A stretch of 64,000 bases of DNA from JAWVYT01 sp046483065. Lineage in GTDB: Bacteria; Gemmatimonadota; Gemmatimonadetes; Longimicrobiales; RSA9. Below are positions 1-8,400 of this stretch, piece after piece. A program made the position numbers and the translations under genes. The DNA lies in NCBI GenBank assembly GCA_046483065.1, contig JAWODW010000072.1, forward strand, positions 12,500 through 76,499, read 5' to 3'. How positions within the stretch are numbered: the stretch's first letter is position 1; each line of letters starts with the position of its first letter. The notes beneath the pieces were generated by a model. That model did no database searches. It was not told the DNA's origin and was given only the letters and a program-made list of their open reading frames with translations.

Positions 1-39
1 CAGTGGGGCGGCCCTTTCTTCATTCAACAAAGAGGCGAT

Positions 40-258
40 ATGGCGAAACAGGAAGGAATCGAGATGGAGGGCGTCGTCACCGACGTGCTTCCGGATCGGA
101 TGTACCGTGTGGAGCTCGAGAACGGTCACGAGGTGCTGGCCTATGCGGCCGGGAAGATGTCCAAGTACAAGATCCGGGTGCTGACCGGCGACCGCGTTAC
201 CCTGGTCCTCTCACCGTACGACCTGACCCGTGGCCGGATCGTCTACCGCCACAAGTAG
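40..258 (+). CDS. infA: Translation initiation factor IF-1
   Basis: The 72-residue protein has the complete IF-1 OB fold and the usual family length. It starts MAKQEGIEMEG, carries the core VELENGHEVLAYAAGKM and ends in the basic RIVYRHK tail. IF-1 binds the 30S A site during initiation. The ATG follows a purine-rich AAGAGGCGAT. Unlike the common arrangement, no rpmJ or rpsM follows; about 480 bp of non-coding sequence separates it from the next gene, so it looks monocistronic here. Identification is very secure. Confidence 0.97.
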   Translation: MAKQEGIEMEGVVTDVLPDRMYRVELENGHEVLAYAAGKMSKYKIRVLTGDRVTLVLSPYDLTRGRIVYRHK

Positions 259-740
259 GCGCGCGCCCCCCCTCGACGGACGATCCACCCGTCCGGTCCT
301 CGACTCCGCACGGGCCGCGGCCTCCGCCGTGCCCGGCACGCCCTGTCGGGACACCCGCCGGCTCGACCTCGAAGGGGGAACCGACCCGGACAGGCAGGTC
401 GCCGACGGCCTCACCTTCGAGTTCGGGGCCTGCTAGAACCCCCTCCCACACCCTCCCCAGCCGTCCCGCGCGGCCACGGCCTCGGCCGCACGCGTACACC
501 CGGCAGCAGCAGCCCGGCGTTCGGCCAACCCCGGACACCCGTCCGGTGGCGGTCATGTCGGGCAAACACCTTCAGGGCGGCTCTGGTGTGGGCGGGCTCC
601 CCGCGTTCTGTGGGGCAAACCCTTACAGCAAAACCCCGGGGTATTCCCACGACTATTCCCACGTGACCCCGACAGAGGCAGCCGGGAGCGCGGGTCATAT
701 TGAATACGAAGATCGGGAAGACCCACATCCGAGGTCGATA
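259..740. other. Intergenic region upstream of the korA-rnf island
   Basis: No convincing gene is visible in these 482 bases. Open frames exist on both strands but have arginine/proline-rich compositions typical of GC-rich shadows. The last ~130 bases are less GC-rich and probably hold the promoter and leader of korA. I could not pick out a convincing -35/-10 pair, riboswitch or terminator. Confidence 0.5.
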
Positions 741-2678
741 ATGACCACTGCAGCGAAGGACCAGAAGAAGACCGTTCGGAAGCCGCGCGTCCTGGAAACG
801 GGCGAGCACACTGTGGAGATCGTATCGGATCCCGGCGAGGGTGCCCAGACGTGCGGGCAGATCTTCGGCTCGGTGTCGGCGAAGATGGGGAACGGAGTGT
901 GGACGGTGGAGCTGATCCCTGCGGAGATTCAGCCGCCGCCGCGGATTCCTGCGGGCGCGAGCGGGAACCGGATCCGGATCGGGCGTGGCCACATCAGCAA
1001 CTGGGGCGACGCCACGAACCTGGCGGTGTGCTTCAACGAGCAGGTGATGCTGAACCGTCATCGGTCGAACGCGCTGGCGGAGGACGCGGTGATCCTGCTG
1101 GAGAGCATGTGGAAGGAGCACCCGGACGAGTCGATCCAGAAGCAGTGGAAGGCTGCGATGAAGGAGATCTCGTCGAAGAGCTATCGGATCGTCGAGATCC
1201 CGATGGACGAGATCTGCCGGACGGTAGTGGATGACCCATCGAAGGGGAAGAACATGTTCGCCCTGGGTCTCCTGTCGTGGATCTACGACCGGGACATGCA
1301 GCTGGTGAAGGACCAGATCGCGTACGCGTTCCGGAACAAGAAGCAGGAGATCACGGACAAGAACCACGAGCTGGTGGAGCTGGGCCACGAGTGGGCGGCG
1401 GAGCATCTGGACTTCCGGATCGACGTGACGCCGGAGCCTCCGGAGCAGCCGATGGTGGTGATGAACGGGAACCAGGCGGTGGCGCTGGGTGGAGTGGCGT
1501 CGGGGATGGAGCTGGCGGCGATGTACCCGATCACGCCGGCCACGTCGGTGAGTCATCAGCTGGGCGAGATGTTCGAGCGATTCGGAGGCACGCTGCACCA
1601 GGCGGAGGACGAGATCGCCGCGGCGGGTGTGGCCATCGGCGCGTCGTGGGCCGGGAAGACGGCGTTCACCATCACGTCGGGGCCGGGGATGGCGCTGAAG
1701 ACCGAGTTCATCGGTCTGGCCATCATGACGGAGACGCCGCTGGTGGTGGTGGACGTACAGCGCGGCGGCCCGAGCACGGGTCTGCCCACGAAGGTGGAGC
1801 AGGGCGACCTGCTCTCATCGTTGTACGGTCAGCCCGGTGACGCGCCGCACGTGGTGATGGCGCCGGCCACGATCGAAGAGTGTTTCCATTCCATGGTGAC
1901 GGCGCGCCGGATCGCCGAAACGTTCCGGATGGTGGTGATGGTGCTGACCGACGCGAACCTTGCGACGGGCCAGCAGCCGTTCCCGCGGCCCGACCCGCAG
2001 GTGAGTTGGATGGCGCCGCCGATCGACCAGGCGCCGCTGCCGAAGGAGCTGCGGCCGTACGACTGGGACCCGAAGACGGGGCTGAGCCGTCGGTTCATTC
2101 CCGGTCAGGCGAACGGGATGCATACCACCACGGGGCTGGCCCACGACGAGAACAGCCGGGTGGCGTACGACGCGGAGATCAACCAGCGGTCGTCGGCGAT
2201 GCGGAGCCGGAAGCTGGCGGTGCTCCAGCAGACGTTGACGCCGCCGGAGGTCTACGGCGACGAGGAGGGCGACCTGCTGGTGGTGGGCTGGGGCAGCACC
2301 ATGGGGGCGATCGAGGAGGCGGTGGATCGGGCTCGCGACGAGGGGCTGAGCGTCTCGTCGCTGCACCTGCGGTTCCTGTCTCCGCTGGAGCCCGGGCTGA
2401 AGGAGATCTTCGAGAAGTTCGACCGGGTGATGACGGTGGAGATCAACTACAGCGACGACGCGGGCGACCCGTACATCACCGATGAGAACCGGCGCTACGG
2501 CCAGCTGGCATGGCTGCTCAGGGCGCGGACGCTCGTCGATATCGACTCGTGGACGCGGGTGCTGGCGGAGCCGTTCCGGCCGGGTCAGATCTACGACGCG
2601 GTGGTGGATCGGCTGGTGCGCGATGGGAGGATCGGGAGCAACGGACGAACGAAGAAGTCGAAGGGAGGTGCGGCATGA
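741..2678 (+). CDS. korA: 2-oxoacid:ferredoxin oxidoreductase, fused gamma-alpha subunit
   Basis: This 645-residue subunit joins an N-terminal gamma domain (about residues 15-210, with SDPGEGAQTCGQIFGS) to an alpha/pyrimidine domain (from about 230, with AAMYPITPATSVSH, FTITSGPGMALK and VDVQRGGPSTGLPTK). With KorB it oxidatively decarboxylates 2-oxoglutarate or a related 2-oxoacid to the acyl-CoA and reduces ferredoxin in the cytoplasm. The open frame extends upstream to the window edge, but ATG 741 is where family-like sequence begins. The stop overlaps the korB start (ATGA), and the tail contains AAGGGAGGTG, the korB ribosome site. Family assignment is firm; 2-oxoglutarate as substrate is inferred from the KorAB architecture. 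Confidence 0.92.
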   Translation: MTTAAKDQKKTVRKPRVLETGEHTVEIVSDPGEGAQTCGQIFGSVSAKMGNGVWTVELIPAEIQPPPRIPAGASGNRIRIGRGHISNWGDATNLAVCFNEQVMLNRHRSNALAEDAVILLESMWKEHPDESIQKQWKAAMKEISSKSYRIVEIPMDEICRTVVDDPSKGKNMFALGLLSWIYDRDMQLVKDQIAYAFRNKKQEITDKNHELVELGHEWAAEHLDFRIDVTPEPPEQPMVVMNGNQAVALGGVASGMELAAMYPITPATSVSHQLGEMFERFGGTLHQAEDEIAAAGVAIGASWAGKTAFTITSGPGMALKTEFIGLAIMTETPLVVVDVQRGGPSTGLPTKVEQGDLLSSLYGQPGDAPHVVMAPATIEECFHSMVTARRIAETFRMVVMVLTDANLATGQQPFPRPDPQVSWMAPPIDQAPLPKELRPYDWDPKTGLSRRFIPGQANGMHTTTGLAHDENSRVAYDAEINQRSSAMRSRKLAVLQQTLTPPEVYGDEEGDLLVVGWGSTMGAIEEAVDRARDEGLSVSSLHLRFLSPLEPGLKEIFEKFDRVMTVEINYSDDAGDPYITDENRRYGQLAWLLRARTLVDIDSWTRVLAEPFRPGQIYDAVVDRLVRDGRIGSNGRTKKSKGGAA

Positions 2679-3625
2679 TTGCCACCTGCGCGCTGCTGCA
2701 CGCGGATACGGATGATCGGGTCTTCGGGCTGGAAGATTACGAGGGGGCGCTGCCCCGGTGGTGCCCGGGCTGCGGCGACATGGCCGTGCTCACGGCGTAC
2801 CAGAAGCTCCTCGCCGAGGAGCAGCTGAAGCCCGAGGAGACGGTCTTCGTCTCCGGGATCGGATGTTCCGGCCGGTTCCCCCACTACATGCGGACCTACG
2901 GGTTCCACGGGATCCACGGCCGGGCGCTGCCGCTGGCCACCGGGATGAAGCTGCACCGGCCGGACCTGCACGTGTTCGCGGTCATGGGCGATGGCGACTG
3001 CACGTCCATCGGCGCGGGTCACTGGATCCACGCCGTGCGCTACAATATGGACATGACGGCGGTGCTGCTGGACAACAGCATCTACGGTCTGACCAAGATG
3101 CAGACATCGCCGACCACGCCGCAGGGCTTCAAGAGCAACACGCAGCCCCGGGGCAGCTACCTGCCGGCCATGAACCCCATCGAGGCCACGCTGGGCTTCA
3201 CGAACGCGAGCTTCGTGGCGCAGACGGCCGAGTGGATCCCGCAGCATCTCTACGCCACGCTCCAGCGGGCGTACCAGCACAACGGGTTCGCCTTCGTGCG
3301 GATCCTCCAGCGGTGCCCCCACTACACGGCGTCGCTGTATCAGGAGGCGGTGCGGAACCCGGACAAGGTGGAGCTGCTGGTCCATGATGACGGGATCACG
3401 CTGCCGGGGATCCACGAGATCTACAAGAACCACCGTTCCCACAACCCGCTGGACATCGATATGGCCCGGGTCATCGCCGAGGAGGAGGGCGAGAGGATCC
3501 CGCTGGGCATCTTCTTCCAGGACGAGAGCCGGCCGGTGTACGAGGAGATCCGTCGGCTGCCGAAGTTCTCGGCCGAGGAGCGAGTGAAGCTGCTGAACGA
3601 GGAGCTGGAGAACTATGCCGTTTGA
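2675..3625 (+). CDS. korB: 2-oxoacid:ferredoxin oxidoreductase, beta (TPP) subunit
   Basis: The 316-residue catalytic subunit binds thiamine diphosphate and an Fe-S cluster. WCPGCGD near residue 30 and GIGCSGRF near 70 supply cysteines; GDGDCTSIGAGH followed by LLDNSIYGLTKMQTSPTT is the TPP/Mg motif (GDG...N...YG). Length and motif order match KorB. It overlaps korA by 4 nt and has a strong GGGAGG site 6 nt upstream, so the two subunits are translationally coupled. Its 3' end overlaps the next gene by 11 nt. Confidence 0.94.
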   Translation: MIATCALLHADTDDRVFGLEDYEGALPRWCPGCGDMAVLTAYQKLLAEEQLKPEETVFVSGIGCSGRFPHYMRTYGFHGIHGRALPLATGMKLHRPDLHVFAVMGDGDCTSIGAGHWIHAVRYNMDMTAVLLDNSIYGLTKMQTSPTTPQGFKSNTQPRGSYLPAMNPIEATLGFTNASFVAQTAEWIPQHLYATLQRAYQHNGFAFVRILQRCPHYTASLYQEAVRNPDKVELLVHDDGITLPGIHEIYKNHRSHNPLDIDMARVIAEEEGERIPLGIFFQDESRPVYEEIRRLPKFSAEERVKLLNEELENYAV

Positions 3626-4619
3626 CGAGCTGAAGCGGCGCGCACTGGACGCGCTCGAAGAACGCCGGGAGGCGTACCATTCGGCGGTGGCCACGGCCGT
3701 GGACGAGGTCCGCACGCTGCTGGACTCCCAGCGGCCTGTCAGCGGAGCGAAGGGGTCGCGTGCGGCGGCGGAGCTGGGCGTGTTTGCCGGCGGTCGGATC
3801 GATACCGAGCGGTTCGAGTCGCTCTTCTCCGACCGGGAGAAGCTGGACGCCGATGCCAGGAAGACCATCGAGGCGGCGCTGGACACGCTCAAGGAGCTGA
3901 TGGAGGCCAGCGACGACCTCTACCTCACCAAGGTACGGCCCGGGGGCGACCTGCGGGACACGGTGCGCGACGCACTGGCCGATTCGGGCCGGGCGTTCGG
4001 CGCCGGCCGGACGGTGGAGCGGGCCCGCTCGGGCGGGGAGGCCGTGGAGTACCAGGACGGGTTCCCACCGATACTGTGGAACCGGGCAGAGCGGACGGTG
4101 GCCCCGCCGCTGGTCCTCGAGCTGGACGGTTCGGACCTCCGGCCGGCCGGGCTGGCGGATTATCTGGAGGGCAACCAGGCCATCGTGCTGCTGATCCGGA
4201 AGCCGGCCCCGCCGGCCGCGCTGGCCCGGCTGGTGGTCCCCGGTACGCTGGTGGTCCAGGCCACCAAGGACGAGGGGCTGGACGAAGCGCTGAACGCGCT
4301 GGACGCGTGGGGCGGGCCGGCCGTCGTGGCCGTGGTGCCCGAGGGCGCCGCCACCTTCCGCTACACGCCGAAGGAGGGGGAGGCCGGCGAGCTGACGGTC
4401 GGGACGGTGCCGGAGAAGAGCCCCAAGGATGTGGGTGGCCTGAGCGCCGCCCGGCAGGAGGCGGAGCTCGAGCTCCTGCAGCTCCTGGACGGTGCGGTGG
4501 CCGGCCGCGTTGTGGCCGCCGCCGGCGATGGGGCCACGGCGGAAGCGGCGGATCCCACGGACAAGCTGGCGGCGTGGCTGCTGCGCCAGGCCAGCATCCC
4601 GGGGCCGGGGGAGGCCTGA
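3615..4619 (+). CDS. Unrecognised 334-residue soluble protein in the kor-rnf operon
   Basis: I do not recognise a family. The N-terminal ~130 residues are charged and helical (coiled-coil-like, e.g. RRALDALEERREAYHSAVA and KTIEAALDTLKELMEASDD). The middle contains FPPILWNRAERTVAPPLVLE and a Rossmann-like alternating stretch (ALARLVVPGTLVVQATKD, AWGGPAVVAVVPEGAATF). There are no cysteines, signal peptide or membrane segments. The gene starts inside the end of korB and stops 4 nt before rnfB, so it is clearly cotranscribed with electron-transfer genes; a chaperone, regulatory or scaffold role is possible but unproven. Confidence 0.75.
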   Translation: MPFDELKRRALDALEERREAYHSAVATAVDEVRTLLDSQRPVSGAKGSRAAAELGVFAGGRIDTERFESLFSDREKLDADARKTIEAALDTLKELMEASDDLYLTKVRPGGDLRDTVRDALADSGRAFGAGRTVERARSGGEAVEYQDGFPPILWNRAERTVAPPLVLELDGSDLRPAGLADYLEGNQAIVLLIRKPAPPAALARLVVPGTLVVQATKDEGLDEALNALDAWGGPAVVAVVPEGAATFRYTPKEGEAGELTVGTVPEKSPKDVGGLSAARQEAELELLQLLDGAVAGRVVAAAGDGATAEAADPTDKLAAWLLRQASIPGPGEA

Positions 4620-4623
4620 GGTC

Positions 4624-5466
4624 ATGGGAATCGCCCCCGTCCTCGGCTCGGCCGCCATCCTGGGCGGCGTGGGTCTGACCTTCGGCGCGCTGATCGCGCT
4701 GGCGAACAAGAAGATGAAGGTCTACGAGGACCCGCGCATCAGCGAGGTCGAGGACATCCTGCCGGGCGCCAACTGCGGCGCGTGCGGCTACGCGGGCTGC
4801 CGTGCGTTCGCGGAGGCGGTGATCAACGGCGAGGAACCGCCGGCCACGTGCACGGTGATGAGTGAGGTCGAGCGGGAGGACGTGGCCGACTACCTGGGCG
4901 TGTCCGCCGGCGAGGCGGACAAGGTGGTGGCCCGGCTGATGTGCGCCGGCGGCAGCGACGTGGCCGTGCAGCGCGCCGAGTACTACGGCGTGGAGAGCTG
5001 TGCCGCGGCGGTGGCCGTGGGCGGTGGCGGGAAGGGGTGCGCGTGGGGGTGCGTCGGGCTGTCCGACTGCGCCGTCGTGTGCGATTTCGACGCCATCGTC
5101 ATGAACGAGGTGGGGCTCCCGGTGGTGATCCCCGAGGAGTGCACGGCGTGCGGCGACTGTGTGGAAGCGTGCCCGCTGGGGCTGTTCGAGCTTCTGCCGA
5201 TGAGCGACCACCTGATCGTGCAGTGCAAGAGCCTGCTGGAGGGCGACGCGGCGGAGGAGGTTTGCGCCGTCGCCTGCAACGCTTGCGGCCGCTGTGCCGT
5301 GGACGCGCCCGACGATCTGATCGAGATGAAGGACGGCCTGGCCGTCGTCGATCGGTCCAAGACGGAAATCGAGAACAAAGACGCCATCGCCCGCTGTCCG
5401 ACGGGGGCGATCGTATGGGTTGAGGGCGCGCAGTTCCGCGTGCCCGTCGTATCAGGGAGTGTATGA
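4624..5466 (+). CDS. rnfB: Rnf complex Fe-S subunit B
   Basis: RnfB takes electrons from ferredoxin and passes them into the membrane Rnf complex. The 280-residue protein begins with one membrane anchor (residues 4-27), then a four-Cys cluster (NCGACGYAGC plus a later ATC), the CAWGCVGLSDCAVVCDFDAI segment typical of anaerobe-type RnfB, and C-terminal ferredoxin repeats (CTACGDCVEACPLG; CNACGRCAVDAPDD). The last repeat has lost the fourth-cysteine position (DAP where CP is expected), with a further Cys in ARCPTGAI near the end. It is separated from rnfCDGEA by the PFOR gene, an unusual order. Its stop overlaps the PFOR start (ATGATG). Confidence 0.93.
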   Translation: MGIAPVLGSAAILGGVGLTFGALIALANKKMKVYEDPRISEVEDILPGANCGACGYAGCRAFAEAVINGEEPPATCTVMSEVEREDVADYLGVSAGEADKVVARLMCAGGSDVAVQRAEYYGVESCAAAVAVGGGGKGCAWGCVGLSDCAVVCDFDAIVMNEVGLPVVIPEECTACGDCVEACPLGLFELLPMSDHLIVQCKSLLEGDAAEEVCAVACNACGRCAVDAPDDLIEMKDGLAVVDRSKTEIENKDAIARCPTGAIVWVEGAQFRVPVVSGSV

Positions 5467-8400
5467 TGAAGAACCCGTTTGCCAAGAAGGCCGGCACAGA
5501 GAACGAGGCGCCCCGCTACCCGGGGCACCCGGAAGCCACCGACGGCACCGATGCCATCGTCACCATGGAGACGGCGGGGAGCGAAGCCGCGGGCGCCTAC
5601 CCCATCACGCCCTCGACGCAGATGGGCGAGGGGTGGGCCATGGCCGTAGCTAATGGGGCGACCAACGTCAACGGCCGTCGGCTCCTCTTTTTCGAGCCTG
5701 AGGGCGAGCACGCCGCCGCCGGTGTCACGGCGGGGATGAGCATGACGGGGCTCCGGTCCACGAACTTCTCGAGTGGGCAGGGGATCGCGTACATGCACGA
5801 GAGCCTGTACGCGGCGGCGGGCAAGCGGCTGACGTACGTGCTCAACATCGCGGCCCGGGCCATGACCAAGCACGCGCTGAACGTGCACGCCGGCCACGAC
5901 GACTACCACGCCGTGGACGATACGGGCTTCTTCCAGCTATTCGCGAAGGACGTGCAGAGCGCGGCGGACCTGAACGTCATCGCCCACCGGATCGCCGAGA
6001 TGAGCCTGAACCCGGGGATCGTGGCTCAGGACGGGTTCCTGACGAGCCACGTCATCGAGACCATGCTCATGCCCGAGCGGGAGCTCGTGAAGGAGTTCCT
6101 CGGCGACCCGTCGGACATGATCGAGAGTCCGACGCCGGCGCAGCGCCTCACCTTCGGTGAGAAGCGGCGCCGGATCCCGGAGCTCTTCGACGTGGACTAC
6201 CCGGCCATGCTGGGCACGGTGCAGAACCAGGACAGCTACGCCCAGGGCGTGGCGGCGCAGCGGCCGTTCTACTTCGACCACGTCCAGGCGCTGGCCGACG
6301 AGGCCATGGCGGCGTACAGCGAGCTCACGGGCCGACCCTACCGTCGGGCCATGGGCTACCGCCTCGAGGACGCCGAGTACGTCCTGGTCGGGCAGGGCTC
6401 GGTGGTGGGGAACGCCGAGGCCGCGGCCGACTACCTCCGGGAGGAGAAGGGGCTGAAGGTCGGCGTGCTCGACATGGTCATGTTCCGACCGTTCCCCGCC
6501 GACCTGGTGGCGGGGATGCTGGTCGGGAAGAAGGCCGTGACCGTGCTGGAGCGGGTCGACCAGCCGCTGGCCGTGGACGCCCCGATGCTGCGAGAGATCC
6601 GGAGCGCCATGGGCAAGGCCGTGGAGAACGGTCGGGCCCGGCGGACCAACGGCGCCGAGCTGCCTCACGAGGGGCTGCCGGCGATCTCCGGCGACGACGT
6701 GCCCGAGTTCTTCAGCGCCGGCTTCGGCTTCGGCAGCCGCGACCTGCAGCCGGGTGACCTGGTGGCGGCGGTGAACAACATGGTAGAGGGCGGCAAAGGC
6801 CGTCGGCAGTACTACCTGGGGATCGACTTCATCCGGAAGGGCACCCGGCTGCCCAAGCTGGAGATCTGGCAGGAGCAGCTGCTGGAGGCGTACCCGAAGC
6901 TGCCGGACCTGGCGCTGGAGCCGGTGGCGGGGTTGAACCTCCTCCCCGACGGCTCCATCGCGCTGCGGATCCACTCCGTGGGCGGCTGGGGCGCCATCAC
7001 CATGGGGAAGAACGTGAGCCTGACGGCCTTCGAGATGGCCGGGCTGCACGTGAAGGCGAACCCGAAGTACGGCTCCGAGAAGAAGGGGCAGCCCACCACG
7101 TTCTACGCCACGCTCAGCCGCGATCCCATCAAGATCAACGCGGAGCTCAAGAACGTGGACGTGGTGTTGAGCCCGGACCCGAACGTCTTCCGCCACTCGA
7201 ACCCGCTGGCCGGGCTCCGTGAGGGCGGCGTGTTCGTGATCCAGACCGACATGGAGCCCGAGGCGCTCTGGGAGAGCTTCCCCGAGGACGCCAAGCGGTT
7301 CATCCGGCAGAACGACATCAAGGTGTACGGCCTCGACGGCTTTGCCATCGCGAGCGAGGAGGCGTCGGCGGCCGAGCTCCGCTACCGGATGCAGGGGGCG
7401 GCCTTCCTGGGCGCCTTCTTCCGGGTCTCCCCGCTGGCCGAGCAGGAGGGGCTCGACGAGGAGACGCTCTTCGCCGGGATCCGCGAGCAGATGGAGCGGA
7501 AGTTCGGCAAGCTCGGCGAGCAGGTGGTGGAGGACAACGTGCGGGTCATCCGCCGGGGCTACGACGAGATCGCGGAGGTCGAGCCGGCGCAGAACGGCGA
7601 GGGCCAGGACGTGTCGCTCCCCGTGGCACAGATCCCGTCGGAGCTGGACGTCCCCGCCGCGGAGGTGGGGATCGGGAACCCGGGCCGCTTCTTCGAGCAG
7701 GTCTGCAGCGTCTACGACGCGGGCCAGGAGCCCATCGCGGATCCGTACGCCGCCATCAGCGGGATCCCGGCGGCCACGAGCGTGATCCGTGACATGACCG
7801 ACATCCGGTTCGAGGTCCCGGAGTTCGTGGCGAGCAAGTGCACGGGGTGCGCCCAGTGCTGGACCCAGTGTCCGGACGCCGCGATCCCCGGGCTGGTGAA
7901 CAGCGTGGCGGACCTGCTGGACACGGCCATCGAGTACGCCAAGAACGGTCGGAGCCTGGACCGGCTCAACCAGGTCAGCAAGCACCTGGTCAAGGAGACC
8001 CGGAAGGTCATCGACGGGGTGGAGTTCGACAACTTCGGCGACACGCTGAAGGCGGCGTACAGGAACCTGGTCCCGAAGCTGAACTGGGACCCGGAGAAGC
8101 GGAAGGAGCTGGACGACGATTTCGCCGCCGTCTACCCGATCCTCGCCGAGTTCCCGCTGACCAAGACCCAGCCGTTCTGGGATATCCCGGAGGGTAAGGA
8201 GAAGGGCAGCGGCGGGCTGCTGTCCATCACCATCAACCCCGAGGCGTGCAAGGGCTGCAACATCTGCGTGGACGTCTGCGAGGATAACGCGCTGATCACG
8301 GTGAAGCAGGACGAGGAGATCGTCGACAAGCTGCGGCGGAACTGGGGCTTCTGGCAGGAGCTGCCGGACACCGACGACCGCTACATCAACATCCGGGACC

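Noticed and set aside
197..565. Minus-strand open frame after infA
   Set aside because: Gly/Arg-rich, no homology features, no ribosome site; compositional.
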